Made by a program: the position numbers and the translations under genes
The notes under the pieces: model-generated
Database searches by the model: none
What the model saw: the letters and a program-made list of their open reading frames with translations, nothing else
What the model was told of the DNA's origin: nothing
From: Flectonema sp. DT1601
Lineage: Eukaryota; Euglenozoa; Diplonemea; Diplonemida; Diplonemidae
Assembly (NCBI GenBank): GCA_964019425.1
Contig: OZ025796.1
Span: forward strand, 496,001-560,000
DNA length: 64,000 bases
Direction of reading: 5' to 3'
Shown here: positions 44,445 to 54,819 of the stretch, one piece after another
Layout of the letters: every line of letters starts with the position of its first letter
How positions within the stretch are numbered: the stretch's first letter is position 1

Positions 44445-44514
44445 GGTGAGCCTTGGTAATCACCTACTTCTGGTTAGCTTGCGTCTCGGTAGTCTTTCTT
44501 GACTACCAATAGAC
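44445..44514 (+). other. Two adjacent hairpins, possible structured RNA
   Basis: AGGTGA pairs with TCACCT (44445-44466). GGTAGTC pairs perfectly with GACTACC around TTTCTT, with an outer GTCT/AGAC pair (44483-44514). Two stems within 70 nt in a homopolymer-poor spacer suggest a folded RNA; no known family was recognised. Confidence 0.35.
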
Positions 44515-44830
44515 ACAAGACTGTGAGTGATTAAATAATGAATACGCTATTCCTTCCTGGGAGATTGAACCACCCCCTCAGGTAGTGAAAGAATAACTGG
44601 TTTACGACAACCCTTTGTTGATCGTCAGTTCGTGTTTTAATTATTTCCCGTCCCCTCCCCTTAATTTGTGTTGTAGGTCTACCTTTGTACAGACTACTAC
44701 TCATGAGATACCCGCTTGATCAAGTAAGCTTCAGCATCATTTAGACTGGCAAATTAATCCTCTCCTCTGACCTCCCCTTCTAGCTTGAATTCTGTTTTAT
44801 CTCTTTTAGTAATCACCTTCATGGACTCTT

Positions 44831-44872
44831 GTTAGTTTTTCCTGAAGGATTCTGATGAGACAAAAAACTAAC
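44831..44872 (+). other. Hairpin with a 10-bp perfect stem
   Basis: GTTAGTTTTT (44831-44840) pairs with AAAAACTAAC (44863-44872). The 22-nt loop holds CTGA and CTGATGA, loosely like snoRNA D'/C' boxes, but no full C/D arrangement is present. Confidence 0.3.
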
Positions 44873-45305
44873 TGCATCTGTTTCATTGAGTACCGGGGGA
44901 TTGTGCCGTAAATAACTTTGTTTACCTCAGTGCAATTCGTTCATCTAATATTTGGTAACTCGCTAACCGACTGTAAATTCAAACTATGAAATGAGTCGAA
45001 GGCAACTTATAACTGTTGTCGTCAGTACAAAAATAGCGCGATACCCTAATTCCATTTTTCTATTTTCATGGGGAAAGTTCCCTCTGTAGAGAACTTAACT
45101 TGAAAGATACAAATGATTGGCGTCGCTAGCCATCTTATCGTTGTCTTCACTAACTAGCTAGGTAGCTTCACCATTCTTTGTTTTCGAATTAAAAATGTGT
45201 TTTAAAAAAAAGAAAACACACCAGTATAGGTTTTATCTTTTCATCAGTGTTTTTTCCGTTTTTAGTATGTTGCAGCAATCTCTGATAGAACTGTTTTAGT
45301 TAATT

Positions 45306-45322
45306 ACCTTTTCCTACTTCAG
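45306..45322 (+). promoter_or_regulatory. Candidate 5' UTR or trans-splice acceptor before the nucleotidyltransferase gene
   Basis: An ACCTTTTCCTACTTCAG tract ends 142 nt before the ATG at 45465. Same style as the tracts before the genes at 15468, 18552, 23783 and 48164. Confidence 0.3.
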
Positions 45323-45464
45323 GTCAAGAAGATTTCAGTATTATAGACTTTCAGGAAAATTGTTCAGTTTCGAAAATCAAAAAAAAAAAAAAAAAAAAAA
45401 AAATTACTTGGAATTTTGTTGTCATTTAGGTTATCAGGTGCGGAGAAGAAAAAAAAACGAGGAA

Positions 45465-47450
45465 ATGATGCTTTCGCGGTGGGGACGTGTTGGGCTCGTT
45501 AACCGATCAGTAGTTCAGAGAAGGACATTCGCAGGTACAGTTGTTAATGAAAACCCGAACCCTTGGACTGAGTCGGGAGGTTGTGCAAAACACTTAGCAG
45601 CTGAGCTCGACCTTGGCATGTACGAAGAAGGAGTAATATCAGAAAAATCTGGACTTGGAATATGGAGTGGGGCGTTAGTACAACGAAATGCCATCGCACT
45701 CGGAACCTCAATAGAGCAATACAGCGCCTCGACATTAGCTAGTAAAGAAAGAATTGTTTTGTGGGAATACTTCCGAATCGACATCGAGCGTGCAATCAGA
45801 GACACCTTGAAAGATGACTCAGTTAAAGTTCTAATGATGGGAGGTGTCGCTCAGGGTATGGCAACATTCGATGGTGACGTAGACTTAATTGTTGTTTTAC
45901 CTAATCATCTTAGCCAGCTTCGAGATCGATCTCGGGTCAGGAATATTTTTCATAATATCTGTCGGGGTTTAAAAAGAAATGGATTTGACGGTTTTGTGAT
46001 ACCAGCACGAGTTCCAATTATTCAGTACAGACCTAATACTTCTCTCGGTAAGTTGTTTGAAAATGGAGGAGCGGACAACGTATTTCGATATCTTAAAATC
46101 ATAGATGGCAGTCCTGCTGAAGAATTGTGTTCATCAATTTCAGATACTCTATCAAGGTCTGTTAGAATAATTAATGTTAGCGGCGTCGGAAAGGTGTTGG
46201 AATTTGAGCTCGCAGCCAACGCTTTCAGCGCAATGTTCCGATTTCCTAGAAAGTTAGAATTACTTCATTTCCAACCTAAGAAACGTTCAGCTGAAGATTC
46301 TGCTGCACGAATTTTAGAGCTTCGCAAAAAGCTCGGCGATAGGTCGATAAAAGAGGGAGAAGAAAATATAAAGATAAGTCCACCGCTACCACCTCAAGAC
46401 ACTGACGGTAGTGTTACTATTGATGATATACTGAGAATAGCTGCAAAGGGTCGGTCAGGTGGTCTGACTGGTGCTTATGTCCCCTACCCATTTGCGGTAG
46501 ATCTTTCTATTGCAGTGAATGAGGCACCTTGGGGACCTCGTAACAGTGAATTACTTCGAAGGTATTGTTCAGATTCTCGGGTGAGAAATCTGGCAATGTT
46601 TGTAAAATGGTGGTCAAAGCATTCTTTACCAGTTCAAATCAACGCCAGTCGATCTGGGTGGCTCACATCTTACTGCGTGTTAGTGATGTTTGTACACTTC
46701 ATGATTCGTACAGAGAAGTTAACCTTTATCGATCCTGAATCAATAGAACCAATTTTGAGTGCAGAAACTGTTTATCCAGACGTTAATGAAATGACAGACA
46801 CCGACAAAATTGAAATCGTTCGCGATTTTTATAATTTTTGCTGGTTCTACGCCACAGAGTTCGATCCCGCAACAGAGGTAGTTACCATACTGACCCCCAA
46901 CAGGAAGCAACGATCAGAATGCACTGCTAAAGTAATGTCTGCTCGCAATGTCGCTATAATAATTGAGGATCCCTATGAGGACAGGTCTCTTGGACATAAT
47001 ATTAACGCTGATCAACTAGTTAGTATCAGAGCTTCATTCTTGGCTGCCGCCAGGAGCCTTCGTGAGTCCCTAACTGGGACAGCGGAACGTTCAATTTTAT
47101 TGGGAGTTCTTAGAGAGAGAGGAAGGGGTATCTTTGATAAGTATTTCCCAGAATTTCCAAGTGGTACCAGTAATGATACCACTTGTAAAATATGTCGTCA
47201 TAATGCTAAACGTCCAAATGGTCAACACGCTGCGAAGCATCTGAATGGTCTTTGTAAACCATGCGCTGATGCATTTGAGTCTTCATCGTTGGCGTTATCG
47301 TTCTTTGCCAAGAGAACGGGTAGTTCTCGTATGGTTACGGAACAGGTTCACATCACAGAGCAACGGAGACAGGAGAGAAGCCTTCGCGATCAGCAATTCC
47401 TCGAAAGGAACAACAAAGGTGATCGAGTCTATCAATCTCATTCTGTTTAA
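45465..47450 (+). CDS. Terminal nucleotidyltransferase (TUTase / non-canonical poly(A) polymerase), probably mitochondrial, with a C-terminal zinc-ribbon-like motif
   Basis: 661 aa if read to the stop at 47450; starts at the ATG at 45465, since the open frame before it is a poly-Lys artefact. MMLSRWGRVGLVNRSVVQRR is a typical mitochondrial presequence. The DNA polymerase beta-like site is GGVAQGMATFDGDVDLIV with D138 and D140, and the third Asp is about D346 in PFAVDLSIAV. About 200 residues lie between them, as in trypanosome RET1-type TUTases with a middle domain. NSELLRRYCSDSRVRNLA, SGWLTSYCVLVM and IIEDPYED are usual PAP-core features. CKIC and CKPC about 20 residues apart (near 575-605) could bind zinc. 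Such enzymes add U or A tails to RNA. A weak donor at 47419 and acceptor at 47589 would swap the last 11 residues for a coding-like 36-residue end (stop at 47699). Confidence 0.82.
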   Translation: MMLSRWGRVGLVNRSVVQRRTFAGTVVNENPNPWTESGGCAKHLAAELDLGMYEEGVISEKSGLGIWSGALVQRNAIALGTSIEQYSASTLASKERIVLWEYFRIDIERAIRDTLKDDSVKVLMMGGVAQGMATFDGDVDLIVVLPNHLSQLRDRSRVRNIFHNICRGLKRNGFDGFVIPARVPIIQYRPNTSLGKLFENGGADNVFRYLKIIDGSPAEELCSSISDTLSRSVRIINVSGVGKVLEFELAANAFSAMFRFPRKLELLHFQPKKRSAEDSAARILELRKKLGDRSIKEGEENIKISPPLPPQDTDGSVTIDDILRIAAKGRSGGLTGAYVPYPFAVDLSIAVNEAPWGPRNSELLRRYCSDSRVRNLAMFVKWWSKHSLPVQINASRSGWLTSYCVLVMFVHFMIRTEKLTFIDPESIEPILSAETVYPDVNEMTDTDKIEIVRDFYNFCWFYATEFDPATEVVTILTPNRKQRSECTAKVMSARNVAIIIEDPYEDRSLGHNINADQLVSIRASFLAAARSLRESLTGTAERSILLGVLRERGRGIFDKYFPEFPSGTSNDTTCKICRHNAKRPNGQHAAKHLNGLCKPCADAFESSSLALSFFAKRTGSSRMVTEQVHITEQRRQERSLRDQQFLERNNKGDRVYQSHSV

Positions 47451-48163
47451 AGAAATGTTGTTACTCAAGTTATACAATCGTATTAATAAGATAGATGAAA
47501 ACATCAAAGTAATAGTTTTCAAAGGTACTAATCTTATGACTCTAACACGACCTCGATTCTTGTCATTTCATTTGTTTGTTTTTATGAAGACGTGGACTGG
47601 TCAGATCGTCTTCTTCAATTGATCCGTGAGGCTGATGCCACGGTCGTTAAGGACAATATTCACATCACTTTTATCACTACGGACCTACTAGTTCTGTAAT
47701 CATAGTCAGGTTAGGATTTATGTTTGTGTAGTCACAATTTACCTCAAGCCTGGAGCTTGTTAAAATAAATATTTTTTTTATTTTATTTCCTTTTTTCCCC
47801 CATATTTTATTTTTTTAGATAGAAAGGTCTTACAGCCGCCTCCTCCCAAATCTGGTCGGTCAGCTCATAGAGAACATGATCCAGGGGAACGGTGTGAAGG
47901 GGAAGAAGAAGAGGGGGGGAAAAAAAGACAGTGACAACGGAAAAAAAAAACAAAACAAAACAAAGCAAAACAAACAAAGAAGTAGCCAATACTGTTGCCG
48001 TCGTTATCGTTGTGTTTCGGATGTTAAATAATTTTGATCGTTTTTTTTTCCTCTTTTTTTTCCCCCCTTTCTTTTCAGAATCAAGAACAGATCATATCGC
48101 GAGTTTGCGTTTCCTTTTTACTTATCGTGTGTCAAAGCTTCCTTCCTTACCAAGGTTTGAACA
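47451..48163 (+). other. Spacer with two coding-like segments after the nucleotidyltransferase stop
   Basis: 47590-47699 reads DVDWSDRLLQLIREADATVV and on to a stop. 47820-47950 reads IERSYSRLLPNLVGQLIENM and then a lysine-rich run, following a clean pyrimidine tract plus TAG at 47819. They may be alternative 3' exons of the gene before or a short separate gene. The rest is T-rich. Confidence 0.4.
48053..48079 (+). promoter_or_regulatory. Candidate 5' UTR or trans-splice acceptor before the PI31-like gene
   Basis: A long T/C tract ends in CTTTTCAG at 48079, 84 nt before the ATG. Strongest pyrimidine-rich acceptor in the window. Confidence 0.4.
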
Positions 48164-49054
48164 ATGAGTAATAAACACCTCCCAGCTATTCTTCGAGAGG
48201 CTGGTAGCAGTCTAAGTGACTTAGATAAGAAGGCGCTAGAAGTCCATTCTTCTCTCATTGAAGAAGGTTACGAATCGTGTGATAGCAGTCATACCGTACT
48301 GAAGACTACAAGACTGTCTGATGGATGGAAGGATGGAGGGTGTTATTGCTTTTATTATCGTCATCCAAAGTCTGCGTTTTACTTTATAGCAAAAGTCGTA
48401 GAAATAGGCGGCAGTTTAGTAACGTTGATGGACTCTGGAGAAGGTTCAGTAAAACAAAATGTTACCAAACTGGGAGGTGATGATAACCTGAGTGGTGGAA
48501 TAAAATTATTATCTAAAGAGGTCTTATCACCGGGAAACATTGCGAAACCGATGTCGTCATTTCCTGAGAGGTTACCACAAAGAGGACCAGATGTTCCACA
48601 TTATTCTCAACCATCTCAAGGACAACGTATTGATCCTCTTCGTGACTATGGACGAGGTGATCTCTTTGGTGGTACTGGGGGAGGTAATGTCATTGGACCT
48701 AACGCGTTCAACTCCAGACAAGATCCCCGAAATGGTTTTATTGATCCTTCTTCAGGTAGACTGGTGTGTGCAGTTATTTAATAATACGAAACTAAAAGGA
48801 ATGCAAAATAACAAAAAACAAAAAAACAGTTTCCAGGACATCCCCCAGGTGCTCGATTTGATCCCGTAGGTCCGGCGGCTGGAACTCCCGACCCGGATTT
48901 ATTCTATGGTGGTGGCGACTTTCCTGGCATCTCTGGACCAGGAAATATGTTTGGGAGAGGTAACGGTGGTAGCGGAGGAGGTGCTGGCGGCGGCATGGGA
49001 ATGGGAGGTGGCGGCGGCATGGGAATGGGAGGGCTCCCGGGGATGTACATGTGA
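48164..49054 (+). CDS. PSMF1: PI31-like proteasome regulator
   Basis: Two exons (48164-48763, 48830-49054) encode 274 aa. The N-terminal part fits the FP domain shared by PI31 and FBXO7 (GWKDGGCYCFYYRHPKSAF, then FYFIAKVVEIGGSLVTLMDS). The C-terminal half is the Pro/Gly/Arg-rich unstructured tail: RIDPLRDYGRGDLFGG, then, across the intron, GRLFPGHPPGARFDPVGP, the PI31 hallmark, and a Gly/Met-rich end. The donor at 48764 (after GRL) is chosen over the nearer GTAGAC because it keeps PGHPPGARFDP in frame. PI31 binds the 20S proteasome and affects its assembly, transport and activity. Human PI31 is 271 aa, almost the same length. Confidence 0.88.
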
Positions 49055-49285
49055 TCGGCTTCAAGAAAAAGAGAGAATAGTTCCTAACTATGAGTAGACT
49101 ATGTGATGTAAGGTTTGTTAAATATTGATTTGACTTCTGGAAATATCTCAGAGCTGACTGGAAGAGTCGAAGAAAGGTTTTTTATTTTTTGATCGAAACT
49201 TATTATTTATTTGATGTCCTCGCAATTCATTTAATTTATCTAACTCTCCAATCTAAATACCAACTAAGGGGAAGGGGAAGGAAAT
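49055..49285 (+). other. PI31 3' UTR and flank of the foldback element
   Basis: No coding signal. Leads straight to the target duplication of the foldback element at 49286. Confidence 0.5.
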
Positions 49286-49292
49286 ATTAAAT
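49286..49292 (+). repeat. Left target-site duplication of the foldback element
   Basis: ATTAAAT, matching 50995-51001 exactly, just outside the inverted ends. Confidence 0.7.
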
Positions 49293-49500
49293 AGAGATTT
49301 TCGCTATTGGGGGGTCCAATAATTCCATTTTCGCTATTCAGTAAAAGAATTTTTTTTTTTTTCGCTGTTCACTGAATATGATAATTTTTTTTCGCTATTC
49401 ACTGAAAGTGATAATTTTTTTTCTCCATTCAGTAACAAAAAAAAAAAAATTTTCGCTGTTCATGAAAAAAAAAAAAAAAAAAAATTCAAAAAAAAAAAAA
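49293..49500 (+). repeat. Left inverted terminal repeat region with subrepeats
   Basis: Subrepeats with TCGCTATTCA or TCGCTGTTCA cores at about 49300, 49333, 49362, 49400 and 49452, separated by T- or A-runs. Confidence 0.75.
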
Positions 49501-50697
49501 AAAAAAAATTGGCACTTTTTTTGCCCACCAAAATATCCTTGAACATTTTCATACAAATCTGTGAATAAATGGAAAAAAATAAGGAGGCGTTAAAGCTCTC
49601 CGCCAGGTTGGAACGACTTTTTCATCGCTGTGTCGAGGCCTTTCTGCTGGTCTGACATCAGTGCATACCCGTCGAAAAAATCTTCACCAAGCGATTTTCC
49701 CCACTACGTGGCTTGTCTTAAACCCCTTCCCGAAGAACAAGAAGCGAGGGTTACCCTCGCGCGAAGTGCATCAAAGGATTGAAAGGTTCCCTCAATACTA
49801 GGTCTTGTGTCAGCCAAAGCTGAGGCAGGCTGAGTTTCAGTGGCAGCAGGTTGAGTTTCAACTATGTTTCCGGGCATCTTAGAGATTGAGAATAAGAGTT
49901 CGTAGTAAAAGAGTAAAAGCCTAGAGAGACAGAAAAACGTTTATGATTAGGAACTTGTACGTTTTACCGAACGAAGCATCGTAGCCGACCAGTTTCCTTC
50001 GAGAATCCGCAGATGGTGCAGGGCTAAACCGAGATGAGGAAGATAACACCCGCACACGGATGTTGAGATAACGTTTGTATGATGTTCATCTGGCTTGACG
50101 AGATTAGCAAAGACAAGTACTCACGGAAAGGTTGGGTTGTTCGTCAGGTCCTGATAGTGTGCTCAGCCTCTGAAAAATTTACTGAGTGCATGCAAAGAAC
50201 GGTATGTGTGCAGGGCTGGGTCACCTTACAGAGAACTGTTGTCCTCTTACACGTCATTCCAACCGAATTTCAAAGTCAAGACACCTGCGAGTTACAGACA
50301 GCCTGGTCGCAAGCGACACTCCTGTTTCTGACCGGGTTATCAGGGTATCTAACTCATGCAAGCATGAGAGCTTTTTTAAGGCTACTTTGAATTATCAAGA
50401 GCGCAGTACTGCCCGAAGGGTTCCCGCGTGTCAAGATGCATTTGCATGTACTGAGCAGAAGTTCCAGAAAGATTACTTTTATCATTTCCCAAGTCATCAC
50501 ATCTTTGACCGTTTGTGTTATTGGCTTTCAATCAATCCATTATCATAAATTCACAGATGAGTGTGCTGAATAGAAAGTAAAACGGCACAAAGCTTTTGTC
50601 CAAGTGACAAAAAAAATTGTTCAAGGTACCAGCATGTTCCCAGGAAAGAAGAAAAAGGAAAAAAAAAAAAAAAAAAAAAAAAAGGGGGAAAAAAAAT

Positions 50698-50994
50698 TTT
50701 TTTTGGCAGTGGAAAAAGTTGTAACTTGTAGTGAACAGCGAAAAAAAATTTGCAACTTGTAGTGAATAGCGAAAAAAAAATTATAACTTGTAGTGAATAG
50801 CGAAAAAAAAATTTCAACTTCTAGCGAATAGCGAAAAAAAATTTGTAACTTGTAGTGAACAGCGAAAAAAAAAATTTTCTTTTACTGAACGGCGAAAAAA
50901 AATTATCACTTCTAGTGAACAGCGAAAAAAAAGTTACTGCTTTTAGTGAATAGCGAAAATGACATTATCAGGCACCCCAATAGCGAAAATCTCT
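50698..50994 (-). repeat. Right inverted terminal repeat region with subrepeats
   Basis: About eight subrepeats with TGAATAGCGAAAA or TGAACAGCGAAAA cores, the reverse complement of the left side. More copies than on the left, so the ends have expanded unequally. Confidence 0.78.
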
Positions 50995-51001
50995 ATTAAA
51001 T
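50995..51001 (+). repeat. Right target-site duplication of the foldback element
   Basis: ATTAAAT, pairing with 49286-49292. Confidence 0.7.
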
Positions 51002-51328
51002 AATTCACCCTCAGTGATAACTGTTTGTTTACAAGAAGGCGTGTGATTACTAAAAGTGAACTGTTTTTTTGAATGAGTTCTAAAGTAAGTAAGAGATGGT
51101 TAGTCAGCCAGCAGCAGTTGCTTGCCTCCCTGCTAGCTGTTCCATCGCACACCCCCTCAGATGCTGTAACTGGTATCAAATTATAATTATGTTGTGTGAT
51201 ATACTTTAAAAGACTTTATTAACCCCCCGTCAGAATGTCTGAAGTATGTGTAAGTGATGTTGACTGTTGTTTCCTTTTTTATATTATAAAAGTTATTATT
51301 TACCTTCTTAAACAGTCGTCATTCCGCC
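51002..51328 (+). other. Leader region of the USP gene
   Basis: No coding signal. AAACAG at 51310-51315, 13 nt before the ATG, has the same form as the coding-intron acceptors and may close a 5' UTR intron. Confidence 0.4.
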
Positions 51329-53682
51329 ATGTCGGAACCAGTGGTCGCATTAATCGAGCGAAGAGTACTTTATCGACATGGACTGACAGCTGGAGTAGCA
51401 GGCTGCCCACCTGGTGCGATTTTATTAACGAGAAAACGAAGACATAAAGCCAACGGAACAGCTTCAGAAAAAAATGGAACTTCCTGTAAAGATCCAACAC
51501 GACCAGCACCTGGAACAGAATTGTGTGAAGACGAGGCGATTGAAAAATTAATGAAATGGAAAGTTACGAAAGGTGTTGACACCGGATTGGAAAATAGATC
51601 AGTGACATGTTATATTAATGCTAGTCTTCAGTGTCTTGCTCACACCGCACCATTAGCTAATTATTTATCCACATACAAATCTAATCATAAAGGTGCTGGT
51701 GTCGATTGGTTATTATTATTATCAAACATAACAAAACACTCAACGAATCCATCGAGAAAAAGATCAGTCATCCATCCAACAGAGTTCTCTGTTAACCTAC
51801 GACGGTTATCGTCAACGTTTAGAAAGGGTCGTTTGGAAGATGCTCAGGAGTTCACTTCTTTCTTATTAGATGCTTGTCACATGTGTCAATTACGTGTGTA
51901 TGGAGACAAGAAAGATCCACTGGTTCAGGAAACAACACCGATTCGTAAAATATTTGGAGGATTTTACTTGTCGAAGGTATCGTGGAATAAAGAAGAGGAA
52001 TTGCAGTTGCTGTCTCAAAAGAAAAATTCGAAAATATCAAACGACGTTCGGGTATCTGACCCAATGTCAGCAACATACGAACCCTTTACGATTCTAGCAC
52101 TCGAGTTAGTGGGAGGAGATGTGTACAGATGCTTACAAAATTTTACTAAATCGGAACCATTAGATGGCGACAATAAATACTTAACTCCCTCTGGAGTTAA
52201 AGTATCAGCAAGTAAACGACTAACGGTATTTAGAGGTCCGAGAATTCTTACTCTACATCTAAAACGGTTCATCTCAAACATGTGGGGAGAGACTCGCAAA
52301 CATAATAAGTTTGTTTCCTTTCCATTAGAATTAGATATGAATCAATACTCTTCATCACCAACTGGTTCAGGTGATAATTTAATATACGACCTGTACGCTG
52401 TACTTGTCCATCTTGGAAGAGGATTACAAACAGGTCACTACATCTCTTTTGTAAAAGCTAGTAACGGAATGTGGTATATATTAGATGATGAATCTGTTCG
52501 TCAGATATCAGAGTCTGATGTTCTAAAGCAAAACGCTTACTTACTTTGCTACCAACGAAGAGAGAATGTCACTCCTGTGAAAGCACAGAGTCAGAAAGAT
52601 CAAAATGGAGTTGTGTTGAGTAAACGTCAACGGATATTAGAGGAAAAGAGAAAGGCTGATGTTGGTGTAGATTCAACTTCCAATTCCATAAAGCGTCCGA
52701 AACCAGCTGAAAAGTCTAACGGGGTGATGAATGTTAACTCCCCCCAACCCTCCCTCAATGTGAGCCAAAACGGTATTTCGAACGGTGAAGCTGAGAAGAG
52801 CGCCCCACCTAAGTCCCCAAATAACCAGCCTGACGTTGCGTTGAAAAAGAAGAAGGTGGCTGGGGCGAAAAAGGTTGTGAAAAAAATAATCAAAAAATCT
52901 AAAAAGAAACCGAGATACGAAAGTGCTCTTCTCAACCAGTCGACGGCATTCGAAATGCCAGACGACAAAGAGAAGTATTGGGCTGACGTTCATAAGGAGA
53001 TTGCTGAAGAAATGAATGGAAACAAAAATGGAGCAAGCGATTCAGAAGACGGAGCTGTGGGACAGCAATTCCAGACGGACATACGCAACTCCGCACCTGT
53101 TGAAGAAACTCCAGCACCACCACCATCCCAATCTCAGCCTCAACCACAAAATACTACTACTGCCAAGGACCCCATCCTCCGAGCCACCCAGGAAGTCTCA
53201 TCTCACAGGGCCTCTGCGCATCTGGTTGCCACCGCCTCATCGAAAAATATGACGTGGGATGGGATTGATCATGGCGCTCGTAATGAACTTCTTAGAAAGC
53301 AAAATCACGTTCGAAAGAAGACAGTCAAGGAGATCGTATGTCACTTTATTTACATTTTCCAATCACAAGAATCTTCAATTCATCAAAATTGTGTTTTCAT
53401 TTTTAATCACATTCATCACAAAATAAAATAACAAACAAACAGCTCAAAAATGAACAAGATCGCGCCATGGATATGGGTAAAAAGGCACGAGGCCCAAAGA
53501 AGGCAAAGGGAGGACTGGCGGCCAACCACAACGCCTTCCAGAAGGGATCTGAAGCCAAGGAACAAGACGTGGCGACACAAAAGAAAGAGATGGCTGAAGG
53601 TACATATGTTCCAAAGGGGAAATCTGATCGTGCAAAGAAAAAGCTTTCGATGCACATGAGAGCAGAGAAGCAGTTTAACTAA
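51329..53682 (+). CDS. Ubiquitin-specific protease of the USP36/USP42/UBP23 type
   Basis: Two exons (51329-53335, 53443-53682) encode 748 aa. The USP core spans about residues 80-410. The Cys box is GLENRSVTCYINASLQCLAH with Cys94 and the oxyanion Asn at -5; the usual G-N-T-C is R-S-V-T-C here. LEDAQEFTSFLLDACH is the QQD-type box, and the His box is GLQTGHYISF (His about 369) followed by WYILDDESV. A long basic, disordered Lys-rich linker follows (KKKKVAGAKKVVKKIIKKSK), a likely nucleolar signal. The C-terminal segment TWDGIDHGARNELL, then EQDRAMDMGKKARGPKK resembles the end of USP36, which acts in the nucleolus on ribosome-biogenesis proteins. I infer a nucleolar deubiquitinase. The zinc ribbon found in many USPs is not seen. 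Confidence 0.88.
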
Positions 53683-54819
53683 AATATGAGAAACTACTTA
53701 CCGAGGAGGGCTTCTGCTGCTTATGTCTCAACAGCATCAGCTGTCGACAAATAATCTTTTTTTTTACTCTGAGTTGTTTTAATTCGTTATCATACCTCTT
53801 TAGTCCCATCGTGTGAATGGGAGGTAACTCTCCTTGGGGTCCTTTTTTATTTACAATTATTGTGTGATTGTTGAGCAAAACACATTCCTTTTTCTTATCA
53901 TATTGTTATTCGGTTTTTAAAAAAAAAATTTCCCCCTCTCGTTATGTATTACTATTTCAGTAAGAAGGACAATTAACAAAATGAGTATAGCCTGCTCTAA
54001 ATCTTTTTTTTTTTTTTTTTTTTTTTTTTTTGTTTGTGTTTTTAAAACTCTCTGGGTATCAATTACGCATCTGATCGAAGATTGTTTGTTTGGTTCTTCT
54101 GTTTTTTTTTTTACTAATTTCTTTTTTTTCTGTTTTTTTTCATAAGAATCTAAACGGGGGGTGAAAAAAAAAAAAATTTTTTTTTTTGTTTGTGCGCAAC
54201 CGGTACAAGATCCTAATAATCAATATGTTAATTACGCTGCCACAATTCTCTTTCTACAGAACTACAGGTTTGTAGGTACGAAAAAAAAAAAAAAAAAAAA
54301 AAAAAAATCGCTTGCGATCATCTAGCTGAGAATGGGAGTTTACGTTCTGCCCAACATTTTTTTTTTTTTTTTGCGTATTTTTCAAGTTGGGCGGGATCGT
54401 AAACCTCTCGTAGCCATTCAACATTTTCTCAGTTTTAATGTACATTTAATGCCACACATGATGTTTAGTTTTATCTCATCAAAAGGGATTTCTGTTTATT
54501 AAATTAAGGCTCAAGACTTGCTTGTTGAACTTTTGGAGAAAAGAGAGAAGAGAAGGAAGAAACAAACAAAGACAAGAAAGAAAAAAAAAGAAAGAAATCT
54601 TTTCTGTTATCGTCAATTTCGTCATCACAAAATCTGTTCAGAGATTCGTCAGGTTCGACAGCTCAGGTTGTTATTATTATTTTTTCTGCATCACACCCCT
54701 CCTTCCATATTATTCTTATCAAAAACTTATGTATGTGTTGGGATTAACTACGTGAGGCAAATATATGTAGTTACTGATACTCAAAGCAGATTATTATTCA
54801 TTCTCGACAGGTAACCCTC
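53683..54819 (+). other. Intergenic DNA, homopolymer-rich
   Basis: T-runs of about 28 nt (54006-54031) and A-runs of about 26 nt (54280-54306). No gene seen. A CGACAG acceptor-like site ends at 54810, 9 nt before the next ATG, so an upstream non-coding or short coding exon is possible. Confidence 0.5.

Larger units (their letters stand above)
43164..45464 (+). other. 2.3 kb intergenic DNA with small repeats and several hairpins
   Basis: No convincing gene. It holds a pair of hairpin-bearing repeats (43377-43425 and 43468-43515), an open exon-like stretch at about 43612-43744 after a TTTTGTAG acceptor-like site, a GTTA run at 43912-43927, and hairpins at 44445-44466, 44483-44514, 44831-44872 and about 45076-45097. 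From about 44250 to 45200 there are far fewer homopolymers than in other spacers, so non-coding RNA genes are possible. Confidence 0.45.
49293..50994. mobile_element. Non-autonomous foldback-type DNA transposon with long repeat-built inverted ends
   Basis: The ends are inverted copies: AGAGATTTTCGCTATTGGGG at 49293-49312 and its complement at 50975-50994. Inside them are tandem subrepeats of about 37 nt of the form TTTTTTTTCGCTATTCACT plus a variable part, about five on the left (to about 49500) and eight on the right in inverse orientation (from about 50698). A 7-bp duplication, ATTAAAT, flanks both ends. The 1.2 kb middle has no transposase-like frame, so the element must be moved by another copy. 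The structure recalls Foldback (FB) elements and MITE-like derivatives of hAT or Mutator type; 7 bp fits neither group exactly, since the AT-rich target makes the border ambiguous by a base. Confidence 0.8.

Noticed and set aside
44831-44872. C/D box snoRNA
   Set aside because: CTGA and CTGATGA lie in the order D' then C' inside a hairpin loop, with no terminal C and D boxes.
45360-45464. Upstream start of the nucleotidyltransferase with a poly-Lys front
   Set aside because: The added residues come from an A-run and the frame around TTATCAG; starting at 45465 gives a clean mitochondrial presequence.
50186-50548. Transposase in the centre of the foldback element
   Set aside because: The 120-residue frame shows no DDE-type or zinc-finger signature and lacks coding composition.
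50551-50817. Minus-strand frame rich in Phe and Ser
   Set aside because: It is the foldback element's subrepeats read as protein.
54518-54814. Extra first exon or gene before the LRR protein
   Set aside because: The frame is Lys/Arg-rich from an A/G tract, then hydrophobic from a T tract; an upstream exon cannot be excluded but is not supported.
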